DNA of 64,000 nucleotides from Polytrichum commune. Taxonomy: Eukaryota > Streptophyta > Polytrichopsida > Polytrichales > Polytrichaceae. Every line of letters begins with the position of its first letter. Position 1 is the first letter of the stretch. Position numbers and translations under genes: made by a program. The stretch spans positions 12,248,501 through 12,312,500 of the forward strand of contig OX485805.1 in the NCBI GenBank assembly GCA_950295325.1, given 5' to 3'. The notes below the pieces were generated by a model, which saw only the letters and a list, made by a program, of their open reading frames with translations, was not told the DNA's origin and searched no databases. Shown in pieces: positions 13,198-24,014 of the stretch.

Positions 13198-13525
13198 GTG
13201 TGTCATGTTTTGCAAGGTTTTCTCATATTAATAATTGCACATATCTTTTAAGTGCCCTAAAACATAATTGTTTGGTTTTGTGTTTGCAAAATGTTAGACT
13301 CCATTAAATCTCCTCCTAGGTTGGTTGGGTTTCCTACACATGCAAAGAGTGTAGCATAGGTTATGGCGGTAACATCAACAACAAAACACCATTGCAAGTC
13401 TAGATGTCTCCATAGCCATCCATTTGTGGACGACATAGCTAGAGTGTAATGAAGTAGATAGAAGTAGTGAGGATGATGAGGTGATGCAAGACAATATCGG
13501 TAGTAATGGAGCTCGAACGCAAGAA

Positions 13526-14150
13526 TCCATATAAACATCATGAAATACATTTGTAGGCATAATTTGAGATTGATGTTATGTTTGCTTCCTCAATAACCAC
13601 AATTGTTGGACTTTGATTCATATGCAATTTTAAACCATCTACAATATTATCTTATCATAATCACAATTTCCCATGTTCTCCATAGCATGCCTTCCATACT
13701 TTCATTTTTTTTTATAAAAAAAATTGCATGTTTCAATAGTTTGCCAAAGAAACTTTCATTCAATCTCCCCAAATTCTCTCATATTTTTCAATGGTTATAG
13801 GATACAAGTGCATGTATTTTCACGAAGTGTTTTCCCTTCTCACTATTCACATATCACCGCTCACATGATAGCATGCCCTGTTATAGACAACCTAAATTGC
13901 AAATAACTCATTAGCCTGAAAGGGATGTTTGAAAATAAATACTTGTAGAAAGAGATTTGCACATGAGAATGTATCTCGAAGATGGAGAATTCTCCAAAGC
14001 CACCATTTGTAGTCTCTAGTTTGCAAGTTGTAACTTATTCTTGTACATTGACTCCTCTCATGTGCTATCAACAATGCAACCAAATTGGAGACGATAGTAT
14101 GTCTTTCATGCTATCCTTTGTGCCACCTATTTGCTTAGACATCATTAGTA
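13526..14150. other. Spacer
   Basis: AT-rich spacer between the methyltransferase-like relic and the next MITE. I see no gene or clear repeat. Confidence 0.4.
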
Positions 14151-14635
14151 CACTAAACATTGTATTTAGTGTCACCAGTTCTATTTGTCTTGCTCTAGAA
14201 GAAGAAGAAGAAGAACTCCGGTCTCTCTAGGGAGGGGCCGGAGTGAATAGAGTGTTTGTTCGTAGGACATCCTGTCTTGCTCTATACTTTATTGTAAACC
14301 ACCCATGTAGTGTCCCCAACACTAAATGTGGACCTCACACAATTTGTTATTCCTTGCAAAAAAATTGGGGCATTATAGATTCACAATGTTGCAATTATTG
14401 CCCATGTTATTGCCGCTTACTAACTGATTTTCCATCCAAATTCCAATCATCCACGACATCATTTTATTACAAAAGGTTAGGAAGCAAAATGCACCAAGCT
14501 TTGAATCGATTATCGCCATGGAGTTCATCCAAATTTCAATCATCTGTGACAATTTTTGTAAACTTTTTCATAAAAAGTGTCATCAGGAAAATTACCGTTG
14601 TGACATAAAAACGACACTAAATATGGTATTTAGTG
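14151..14635. mobile_element. TA-flanked MITE with palindromic CACTAAAT ends, copy 1
   Basis: The element starts CACTAAACATTGTATTTAG and ends with the inverted form (CTAAATATGGTATTTAGTG); each end is itself nearly palindromic. TA flanks both sides (14149-14150 and 14636-14637). The interior matches a second copy at 56224-56561 over most of its length, including aatgttgcaatta and ccatccaaatt. This copy has about 150 bp more, including a GAA-type short repeat at about 14199-14216. There is no coding capacity. Confidence 0.7.
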
Positions 14636-14637
14636 TA

Positions 14638-15383
14638 GGCAAACTAACAAATGTGTACCAAGTAACCTAAAGCATGCACATAATAATATTTCGAGGTCGC
14701 CCTTCTTGCCTCCATTTCCCAAAATGAAAGTGCAGCGAACCAACTCTGGTTAGGTGAGGTGTTTCAATTGCATATGTTGCATATATTCTCTTCAACAATA
14801 TTTGGTTTTGTGATCAAAATTTATCATCATTATATGGCCCTTTATGAGCCCAAAATGAGTGCTCATATTGGTTTTATGTTTAGAATTTATTTAGAATTGT
14901 ATTTGGAGTGTTATTGAAACAATCAAAAGTATAAAAAGAGTGAGGCTTGGTTTGGTTTATGTTTTAGGCCTTAAGCCCAAATTGTGTGGTTAAGTAAAAG
15001 CTTAGTGATATTAGGGAGTGTTGTGGTTAAGTGAGTAGTGGTTGATGAAGCAAGAGGAAGGTCCTTGGATTTAAATGTTTGAATTAGAACATGCTCTTGT
15101 TGGTTTAGAGGGTGAGGATTTAGTGGATAGGATAAGGTCCTACTAAGTAGGAGAAGGTTAAGGGGTTTGTGGTCTTGGGTGCCCTCTCCTCCTCCTCCTC
15201 TTCTCTCTTCTTTTCTTCTTCTTCCTCCCCTCTCTCTCTCCCTCCTCTCTAGGAATTGGGAGCTCTTAGATTTTTAAAAAAGGAATGTGTGACTTATGTA
15301 GTAGTTTAGTAGAATTAGTGAGTTGTTGTTAGAGTAATTAGTGAGGGAGCTGGTTAGAAATTAAGTAGGTAGTTGGGTTTAGT
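14638..15383. other. Spacer with a 70-bp polypyrimidine tract
   Basis: Contains a plus-strand C/T-only tract of (TCC)n, (TTC)n and (TC)n at 15182-15251. I see no gene. Confidence 0.5.
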
Positions 15384-15585
15384 CGGACTAGGAGTATGCC
15401 CTCGGCAGCAGTTGGTATTTGGTTTGATCAGACTGAGTATGCCCTCGGCAGCAGCTGGTACTTGGTTAATCAGACTAAGTCTGCCCTCGGCAACAGCTGG
15501 TATTTGGTTAATCAGACTGGGAGGCCCTCGGCAGCAGTTGGTATTTGGTTTATCAGACTGGGAGGCTGCCTCGGCATCATGTAAT
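15384..15585. repeat. 42-bp tandem repeat, about 4.7 copies
   Basis: The unit, roughly CAGACTgagtaTGCCCTCGG followed by CAGCAGcTGGTAtTTGGTTaAT, is repeated head to tail with a few substitutions; the fourth copy is 41 bp. Because 42 is a multiple of three, the central copies read as a 14-residue periodic peptide, but no gene is evident around it. There are no spacers, so it is not a CRISPR array. Confidence 0.8.
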
Positions 15586-16607
15586 GGGCTACTTAACTAG
15601 TTGGATTAGGAAAACGGGTTGGGCTTGGAGCAAGGTTGCATACCTTGAAATAGTGTGGGATCTAGGCAATTGTCCAAGGGGTTGAAATTGCAATAGTATT
15701 ATAAAGGGAGGAGGAGCCTACTAGGTTCACAATAGATTAGGTTATAGCTAGTTAATAGAGTTAGCACATAACGTTAGTTAGATGATTAGTCATTAGCAAG
15801 TTGGTTGACCACTATACATTATAAGGTGGCAATAGGAGATGGACTTGTGATTGAGTTGTGTGGAATTGTACTTGAGTACGCTAATGGTGCCATGATAGAG
15901 AAGAGTGTTTCTTAACACTTGTAATCTGGTTATGGAATAAATTGGTGTGTACGAATTGATGAGAAATGTAATGAATTCTCACGAAGTTGGTAAGAGGGAG
16001 CTATGTGAAACGAATGTGACATCCATTCCCTCACCCGGACTAGGACGCTTAAGGGTGTGTGGTTTGGCCTCACACCCTTGTTGGCAAATGATGTGGCATG
16101 GTTTTAAAGTGGAGGTTTTAAGCCTCAAGCACTGACCCTCCCATTGGTACCTAGACATGAGGCAAGAATTTAGGATCTTTAAAAGTGTCGCCTCCCGCTC
16201 TAGTGATTGGTTGTTTTTTAGTCTTAGCTATGAGGGCACGAGGAGCTTCATTAACAAAAAACCGATGGCAAGATAGATGAGTGGTAAGGGATTTGGGGAT
16301 GGGACAAAAGCTATCCAACATTCATTGCTTGGTAGATAAAACCATGAACATGTGTGAAAGCTACTTAACTAAAACGTACTCAAAAATCTCCGGAGCAAGT
16401 TCTTGTAGGTGCATTGGGATAGCCGGATGCCTCCCTTGTAACCAAGGCAGCTTTACCCGGTTTTTAGGAAAGACTTTGGTTATTTGGTAAAGTCAGGTGG
16501 GGAGGGGGCATAAGCATCATTAAGTTTGTATCATAAACGTCTCCGACAATGGACAAAACTTTGGAGCATGGGCTTTCTTAGCAAGAAGAACTTGGGGTGG
16601 ATGTAGT
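15586..16607. other. Spacer, possible decayed LTR
   Basis: A TATAAAGGG at about 15700 followed 235 bp later by AATAAA (15936-15941) resembles the promoter and poly(A) signal of a plant LTR, but I find no paired LTR, primer-binding site or polyprotein. No gene is seen. Confidence 0.25.
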
Positions 16608-16992
16608 GTTCAAGATTGAAGTCTTCAATGCCCTTCAAACGCGATTTGGCCCTTCAAAATACACCTCTCTCAAACACAACCCTTCAAAACGCAACCCCAA
16701 ATTGAAAATGAAGGCATCACTTGAAGTCCTCAATATAACATGCCTACCACAAGAACCAACAAGCACATGGCATTGTCACTACAAGAAGTGGAGATAGATG
16801 GTTGATTCTTAATTCTTCACATTGTACTGGAAACATGTACCATATAATTCATGCACAAGTATAGTACGAGTTTTGTATTTCATTTCTATATTCTTGGATT
16901 GAAGTTTTGGATTTGAACCAACCCTTCAATTGAAGGTTTGAAATTTGAGAGCCATTCAAAATGAAACTCATATGAGGGCTTCAATCTTGAAC
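16608..16992. mobile_element. Putative MITE with GTTCAAGATTGAAG ends
   Basis: GTTCAAGATTGAAG at 16608 recurs inverted as CTTCAATCTTGAAC ending at 16992. Internal CCCTTCAAA motifs resemble the subterminal repeats of the hAT element at 56784-58160. I could not define a target duplication, and there is no coding capacity. Confidence 0.4.
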
Positions 16993-17702
16993 ATTGGGTG
17001 GGTGGTCGGAAGCTTACCTATACTTATTGGGATGTCGGGTAGACAAATCCATTTCCCGTTCCTCCTGAACAATTTTGCATAATGGTCATACAAGTGTGAT
17101 ACTAGAGTGATTTGTTCACAGGTCTGGAAATTGATATCACAACGTTTAACCCCCCAAAGAAAAATCCCAATCTATTGTAACATTTTGAAATTGCCATAAA
17201 TTTTGAAAGGCAAGATTCTCTTCCGACCCATATTCATAGCATAGGCCGACCTATTTCCAATAATTGGGAGACGAAAACTCTTTGCAAGGAACCCAAATCC
17301 GCACATGTTTTAACTTACTTTTTCCAGCATGGCGAATGTGACGGCTACATGTGTGGAACTTCACAACTTTAGGGGACTTTGTGTATTAAGATTGGGGAGG
17401 TTATTGGAAATGGGTATGCTTACCGTAGAAGATGTAAACTTGTTGAACATCAACCCCTATATTCACGAGCAACCGTTTTTTGACTGTTGTATGATTTCTA
17501 CCCTACATCAACTCCACCTTACTCATTCATTTGCAATAAAAATACTCTACATATCAAGCCAACATGGTTATCTACTCATAGACAATTGACATATGCAATT
17601 TGAAGATAATTAGAATATTTTTTTATTGCTACCATCGTTAGTAGAAAACTATGCTTAAAAAACCGTAGTTGGAGTCAGTTGCAATACTTTTGACCAACCT
17701 AA
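16993..17702. other. Spacer
   Basis: AT-rich spacer with no recognisable gene. Confidence 0.35.
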
Positions 17703-17727
17703 TATGTAGTCGTTGAACGACTACATA
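17703..17727. repeat. Short perfect hairpin
   Basis: Tatgtagtcgtt and its exact reverse complement are separated by one base. It has no terminator context in a plant genome and may be the end of an undetected element. Confidence 0.5.
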
Positions 17728-17773
17728 CTATTCTTCTTTTTGGTTTTGCGACTACGATTATAAAGTTTTTGGG

Positions 17774-17806
<33 letters not shown>
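17774..17806. repeat. (TG)n(TA)n microsatellite
   Basis: A dinucleotide run changing from TG to TA, ending in ACACC. Confidence 0.9.
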
Positions 17807-19632
17807 CACCTTTGGAAATGTATTCTCAAGACCTTTCCAATAGTATATTAAACACCCCCAAATTCCTAAAATTTCAGTTGCTAAACCAAAATAAAATAAA
17901 ATAATGCAGTCATTTAGCAACTGTAGATCCGAATAGATCAAAAACTATTTATTTTGATACATGTAGGGTACATATATTTGAGAACGTTTTTATATTCCAT
18001 ACCATTTGGGTCTATGTGTAGCGCAAAAAAAATCATACTCTAGTAAAAGTATCATAGTATCATAGTCATATCACACAAGATTCTCTCATGTTAAGTGCTA
18101 TTACAATTTCATGTTGGTCAAATAGGTTTTTTGGAACCATTATTGATATGGTGTATTGATCCCAATGGTATGCATACTGGATGACGAACATGGATGTAAT
18201 CTGTCCACATTTCAAACCTTCACCATCTTCCCGCGCGCCCCTTCACGGCAGCCGAGTGACTTGGGCAGCTCCACTTCTTGGAGCACATTCTCCACACTCA
18301 TGTGTTAATGAGTGATGAGAATCGTGCGGCAGATGAGTGGATTGAGCGCTGTTGATTGCGAAATCATCATCATCAGCCATGCAGAAGAAGAAGAACCTTC
18401 ATGAGCACAAGAATGGTTCAATTTTGCTGCCAAAATTGAGCGCCCACAAGAGTTCCAGCAGGCAAGGGTTTGGATCTGGACGCCGCCACTGTGGAAGACC
18501 TGGGAAGCGGACAAGGAGTGAAGGATTTGTAGCTGGATAGTAGTCTCGTAGGTCTCAGTCGGTGCTTTTCACAATGCTTGCGCTGGGGAATGTACTTTGA
18601 AGGCCAGGTGCGAGTGCAGGGGATGGACGGGTAAATTAGGGTTGCGGTAGATGTTGAACATTGTAGCGGGATGGAGAGGATGGTGTTCGCATGGCATTTC
18701 AAGGAGATTGGGAAAGCAGATGTTGCCTGAAAGGAGGGAGAAATTCCACGTGGCTTAGGTATGGGAGATTTTTATTTTATTTTTTTGAGAATAATTTGTG
18801 ATTGAGCCGAGAGGGTTGATGAAGTTTGCAAGGGTTCTTACTGCGTGCAAAGATTACGAAGCAGCATTCACTTGTTTTCCCAATGCCTGGGAGGGAATGC
18901 TTGTCTTGACAAACGCTTCTAGTTGTTGTGTAGGTTGTTGCATGTTGAAGATAACCTCCTCCATTTCGCTGGAGCAAGGCCAGTACGTGTGAGGAGTCCT
19001 TTTATGAGTGTATTTCTATTACTCCGGACACTGGATTTGATGTCAAATTAAACCCTCAAATTGTGAACATTGATTGGCCTAACGGTTTGGCTGGGTATTT
19101 AGAGCACAGTTTCCATATTATTCATGAGCTATTTCGCTCAGTTGCTCGGTTATCATTGCAAGTTCTTTGTAATTTGTATAAGAAACGGATAAAGGACTTG
19201 CAGTCCTCTGCCTTACCACAAGTTCTGCAGAGAGTTGTCCAAATAAGCTGAAACAGCAAACTAAAATTTGTAATTTTAAGTCTGTAGACTATGGGTTGAT
19301 TATCAGGCATTTCCTTCTGGATATTTTTATTTGTCAGCTGTTCACGTTTCCACTGAGAAATCTCTCTCTCTCTCTCTCTCTCTCTCTACTGCTTGTTGAC
19401 GTATTGGTTCGTATGTGGCCAGGTTTCACAGTATGTGCAGATAGTATATGCTTACCATAGCACTCCTCTCTACCATTGCTGATGGGGTTTCAACTTGGCA
19501 TTCATCGTCACAAATATACAATCTCGCCTTATTCTGCTTAGGTCTTGAGTGGTCAAGAGAAGAAGATACAGAGTGGGGTTCAAACAGGGGAGAGTGAGAG
19601 GTTGTTGGTTACATCGACTTGGACATTTGGCA
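17807..19632. other. Spacer and probable promoter/5' leader of the B3 gene
   Basis: GC content rises from about 18.2 kb, suggesting the start of the B3 promoter or a 5' UTR exon; several short uORF-like frames occur. A (CT)n run lies at 19361-19387. A splice acceptor (ttctgcttag) at about 19540, 90 bp before the chosen start codon, may end a leader intron. The transcription start cannot be placed. Confidence 0.4.
19361..19387. repeat. (CT)n microsatellite upstream of the B3 gene
   Basis: About 13 CT units 246 bp before the start codon. CT runs in plant 5' regions are common and sometimes affect expression; nothing here proves that. Confidence 0.9.
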
Positions 19633-20898
19633 ATGGCGGTCTCGGGGAGCAGTCCGATGTCGTATGAGGAAGCACGGCGGCAGCGGGTGGAGGAGAACAA
19701 GAAGCGGATGGAGGAGCTTGGGCTGATGAATCTGTCCAAGAGCTTGAAAGTGGCAAGCACTCCGCCAAGGAAGCCGATGAAGAGGAGGATGCCATCGCTT
19801 GAGGAGCTTGGGATGGAGGCAAGGCGATCTTCGCGAGTGGCAGGGAAGCCAACTGTGAGCTACAGGGACCAGCTGGATGTGTTGCCGGGAATGCGTGCAC
19901 GGTGCGGGACAAGAGAGAGACAGGGGCTGGCGAGACGGTATATGTCTGACAAATCTCGCATGGCAGCCATCGCTAGGGCGGGGGAAGTGTACAAGGACAT
20001 CACCAACCCTGCCTTTCTGAAGCCCATGCTGCATTCACATACTGCCAGTGGCTTCTGGTTGGGGCTCCCAGCCATTTTCTGCAAGACACATTTGCCTCAT
20101 AGGGATGACCGTGTTATGTTGGAGGATGAGACTCAAAAGGAGTGGGAATGTGTGTATCTTGCCAATAAGGTAGGGTTGAGTGGCGGATGGCGTGGGTTCT
20201 CACTCGATCATGACCTTGTTGATGGAGATTGCCTCATATTTGAGCTCGTGACGCCCACTAGATTCAAGATTTACATCTTTCGGGCACATGAACTACCGGG
20301 CGAGCAGGACGATGATGATGTGGAACCAATTGAAGGAGGAGCAGCTAGCGGTGAGGCAGCCACTGAGAAAAAAGTAGCGACGAAGGCGAATGGAAAGAAG
20401 AAAGGAGGTGCCAGTTCCGCGCCTGCGAAAAGTGAAAAACCCAGAAAGCTGAGTGCCACTGCAGCAAGGAAACTGAAACTTGAGGAGAAGGAAGAAGACA
20501 ATGATGAAGCTGAAATTGATGATGAAGACGACTCTCCATCTAAAAAACCATCTAAAAAAGATGTGAAGCGGGGTGGAAAGAGAGAGGCTGATGCAGATAA
20601 GGCGGGTCCGTCGCGGTCATCTAAGCGTCTGCGTATGAAAGAAGAGGACGACGACAGTGTGAAAGAAGAAGAGGATGACAGTGACGTTGACGTGAATAAG
20701 GCCAAGAATGTGAGGCTTAGCAAGCGAAAAGGCAAGGAGCCTGCAGAGGGCGAAGTTGTTGAGCTAAACAGCGACAAAGAAGATGATGAGGAAGATGCAT
20801 GGAAACCATCTTCCCGTAGCAAGGCTAAGCAAAATGGTGCAGGGTGCCGATCGTCTGGACGAGTAACTCGAAATTCCGTTGCAAAGGCGCTCCGCTAG
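19633..20898 (+). CDS. B3 DNA-binding domain protein of the At3g19184/At5g42700-like group
   Basis: A single-exon reading frame of 421 aa from ATG 19633; the open frame extends upstream to 19549 and a second ATG lies at 19657. The N terminus has SYEEARRQRVEENKKRMEEL and RRSSRVAGKP, typical of this B3 group. The B3 domain (about residues 128-220) has FLKPMLHSHTASGFWLGLP, FCKTHLPHRDDRVMLEDE, VGLSGGWRGFSLDHDLVDGD and FKIYIF. B3 domains bind DNA in the nucleus. The last ~200 residues are blocks of Lys/Arg and Asp/Glu (EEKEEDNDEAEIDDEDD, KEEEDDSDVD), longer than I expect for the family, and look disordered with nuclear-localisation character. The start at 19633 is favoured because the upstream 28 codons look like untranslated leader. 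The family assignment is firm; the target genes are unknown. Confidence 0.9.
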   Translation: MAVSGSSPMSYEEARRQRVEENKKRMEELGLMNLSKSLKVASTPPRKPMKRRMPSLEELGMEARRSSRVAGKPTVSYRDQLDVLPGMRARCGTRERQGLARRYMSDKSRMAAIARAGEVYKDITNPAFLKPMLHSHTASGFWLGLPAIFCKTHLPHRDDRVMLEDETQKEWECVYLANKVGLSGGWRGFSLDHDLVDGDCLIFELVTPTRFKIYIFRAHELPGEQDDDDVEPIEGGAASGEAATEKKVATKANGKKKGGASSAPAKSEKPRKLSATAARKLKLEEKEEDNDEAEIDDEDDSPSKKPSKKDVKRGGKREADADKAGPSRSSKRLRMKEEDDDSVKEEEDDSDVDVNKAKNVRLSKRKGKEPAEGEVVELNSDKEDDEEDAWKPSSRSKAKQNGAGCRSSGRVTRNSVAKALR

Positions 20899-22356
20899 AT
20901 ATGAGCAGAGCTAGGAAGCAGGGCAGGGCATGAGCAGCAAGTCCCGTTTGAAAGAGATTTGGAAATCCTTGAATCAGAATTGGGTGGCTTCATGTCGAGT
21001 TGACAACCTGCTGAACATGAGATCCTGAGGCCTAGAGATTGAAAGCGTTGGATGGGGGTCTGGTCACAATTGATGTCAAATGGGTATAATATTCACTGTG
21101 AGGTAGTCGCCTTGGCCTAAGGTTTATCTCTTATAAGCTACCAGTTTGACGATGTAAAGCTGCAGAGACTAATCGTGAAACAGCACCTGGAGAGTGAAGT
21201 TCACTTGAGGTCCAAAATGTGCAGATAGGGCTTCGCAGGCAGCATGTCAAGGAAGGTCAATGATTACAAGGATGAAAATTTTGAAACCACATAGTGAACC
21301 ATATGGAATCAGGTGACAGTGGAATCAACTGTGTCCAGCATAATGAAGGTTTCCCCAAGCTTTGACTTGCTTGGGGTTCTCCATATGTATGGGTTTCTGT
21401 AAAGTTAGCTGTTAATTAACGGGTGCAAGCATTGCAGTTTTTCCCCCTTTTCACGTGCTCGGCCTTTTGAGCACTTTTTGGAACATTCTGAGTATTCTGA
21501 TTGACACTGTGAGTACTCAAGAAGATGCTACAGGTTCTCACCATTCCTTCTCAGCACGCATTCAGTTATTTCATGAACTGAATGCAAATCTTTCTGCAGT
21601 GCCTTTCTTTGCCATTCTGGTTTGCTGGCAGATGTTGCATTGTGGTGTTGCTTTGTCTACTCTCTGGCTTTGATGTGCAATGGGTTTTGGATGCAATGGG
21701 GATGTAATGTTTGTTTACTTTTGCTCTTTCTTTTACTCCAATTCTGCTTTCAACCAGGAGATTGATCCTGTAAGAGCCTTGGCTAATAAAATGTTTGTGA
21801 ATGTCGTAATAGGTTGTGCATGTGAGGGCCAGGAGCAAGAAAGTTGTCAGAGAGCTATGGTAACCTAATATGTTTGATTCACTCTTTTGCGTGGTAGCTT
21901 ATAGTTTTGATCCTTCCATTTGAGAAATGTTGGATGGAATGGACCAGAGTATAATATTACCAGAGTGTAGAAATCATGGGTGCTTTGCATCTATAGTTTG
22001 CATATAGTTCCCCAACACCTACATATTATCCTCTGAGCATGAGACTCTTCACTTTGATAATGAAAACAGAATGGTTATCATATTTTAAGTACACAGTCCA
22101 ATCTCTTTTAAACACTTATTTTTCTGGTATCTGTTCTTGGGTAAACACCAAACCACATGCCACTCAAATATAGGTGTTTGATTATTAAGAGCCTTGCTGC
22201 ACTTGCCGGTCACAGAGCCACTCCGGTTTTGTGACGATCCTTTTGCATCCCAGGATATGGGCCTCGGTGAGGAAATGCTAAACCGGCTACCTTTTGGTAT
22301 TGTTCACACTTGAGATGAGCGGCTCCTAGGTAGCGGCTAAGGTAACTACGTACTAA
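20899..22356. other. B3 gene 3' UTR and flank
   Basis: 3' UTR of unknown length, then spacer. No gene is seen. Confidence 0.4.
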
Positions 22357-22428
22357 AGGTTAGTTTCCATGGAGGTGGTCGGCCACCAGATTCTAGTGGA
22401 AATGTAGATTCCACATGGAAACTAACCT
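22357..22428. mobile_element. 72-bp miniature inverted-repeat element
   Basis: AGGTTAGTTTCCATG (22357-22371) recurs inverted at 22414-22428. The ends and interior resemble the larger Tourist-like element at 56113-58228 (GGTGAGTTTCCATG ends), so this looks like a shrunken relative. A second small inverted repeat (agtaactgta/tacagttact, 22433-22442 and 22459-22468) lies beside it and also contains tagtttccatg. Confidence 0.5.
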
Positions 22429-22468
22429 GATGAGTAACTGTAGTTTCCATGTGATGGATACAGTTACT

Positions 22469-24014
22469 TTCATCATCGCCTCATCCAGGCAGTGAGCGTT
22501 GGTGTATGCAAAAAAACATTGCACCACCACTTACACAAGTTACAACCACCATCCACACCAATACCCCTGCCTCTCACCTTTTTCCCCTGCCAGTCACTCC
22601 GAAAACTTGTGCATGAACTGTTTTTGTGCATGAACTGTTTTTGTGCATTTGTTGTTTTGTGGAAAACTTGATTGAGGTCCTGCAGCAGCAGGTTCGTGAA
22701 GCTTCGTGAAGCTCGGACTTTGTTAGTTTTGAAGGTCGTGGGACTTCAAGTTAGCTCCAACTTCGAAGGATGGCTGTGTTGATGGAGGTATGTTAATGAG
22801 GGCTATGTCTAACTCGAGTTTAAGGAGATCAGTAATAAGTTAGTCGGGGTTGAAGTGTGTTGAAATTTCTCCATGCCCGAGGTGAAGAAGCTTCAAGTTC
22901 AGCTTGGACTTCTATGATGGAACTTGAGGATTTTTTATTTGCCTGTTTTGGCTAGCTTGGCAACCTGTGAAGAAGCAACTTTGTAATCGATTAACCCTTA
23001 CTGTTGATGATGAGATATGGGGGGTCTTTTGGGTTGCGGTGTCTTAATCTTGAAGAAGTCGGGCAATTGTTGAAGATTGATCTACCATGTGCAAGCTCGT
23101 CCTCTACAACTAGGTGGCACTCGAGAGTCACTTTGGGTTTTTGCAATGATCTCTTAGTACTACTCATGTCTATGGTTTGAAGATTGAGGAGAAATTGAGT
23201 GACGCCCCAGAGAGAGAGAGCTGTTGATTGATGAGTGAATTAGAAAGTTGGATGAATTTGGAAAGATTCTTGGCCAGAAGTTGCATGGTGAGCAATGCGC
23301 ACAGACTAGGAAAAAGACTAGTTGCATCAAGTCCAGTGTTTAGGAGACGCCTGTTGCAAGTGAGAAGTCTGCCGCCACACAGAAGAAGAATTGTGGTTTC
23401 AAGTTCTGAGAGATTAGGTAGGCAGAGATCATGGTGGCCAGGGAGTCGTCACAAGTTCGACAGCAGAAGGAGGAGGAGGAGCAGACCTACACTTTCTTTG
23501 CAACCATCAATCGTTGGAAACCCAAAATCTGAAGTAGCACTCTTTTGTGCAAATTTCTCGAACTTCGACAATCAGTCACTAATTTCTATGCAGCCATCCG
23601 TTGCTGCAAACGCCAAACATCCTACCATTTTCTGTCGACTGCAGGCTACGATCATTCCCGTCCCCAAAACTACAATCCTAATTGTGCTCATTTCATACTT
23701 GTTGAACTTCCCCAATTAGCCTCAGAATCAGTCAACGGCTCCCTGACCATGATCCCCACACTGTTGTGCTCTACCAAAAAAAAGTCGGAATGTGCGGCAT
23801 TTGTTACCCTAACAGAATAATAAACCGTTCCGGGTTCGCATATGAGCTCGTGGTTTTGATCAATGTGAAGTGTCTCAATCTCTCTCTTGCGCTAAACGAA
23901 CTGATTACCAAACATTTTTGGCTCCATGGCCACGTACTGGCACATCTACTCACAATTACAATGACCTCCATCAGAAGCTCCCTTTGGTATGAGAAGGATG
24001 TTCAACAAGTATAA
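22469..24014 (+). other. Spacer with an unrecognised coding-like fragment
   Basis: The plus strand has overlapping partial frames at 23228-23719, 23545-23820 and 23766-24014. None matches a family I recognise. The stretch translating as GFAYELVVLINVKCLNLSL (about 23833 on) resembles FAYELASMIKVKRPSLT at 12185 in the methyltransferase-like relic, at DNA level too (gttcgcrtatgagct), so both may derive from one repeated gene or element. Confidence 0.3.

Noticed and set aside
14151-14635. CACTA (En/Spm) transposon
   Set aside because: Ends begin CACTA, but both copies are flanked by TA rather than matching 3-bp duplications, and no CACTA transposase is present.
15384-15585. CRISPR array
   Set aside because: Direct repeats are contiguous with no unique spacers, and this is a plant nuclear sequence.
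15695-15945. Solo LTR
   Set aside because: Only TATA-like and AATAAA signals were found; no LTR boundaries, duplication or internal domain could be shown.
20271-20822. 183-codon minus-strand frame, Ser-rich
   Set aside because: It is the reverse complement of the GAA/GAT-rich tail of the B3 gene; low complexity explains the open frame.
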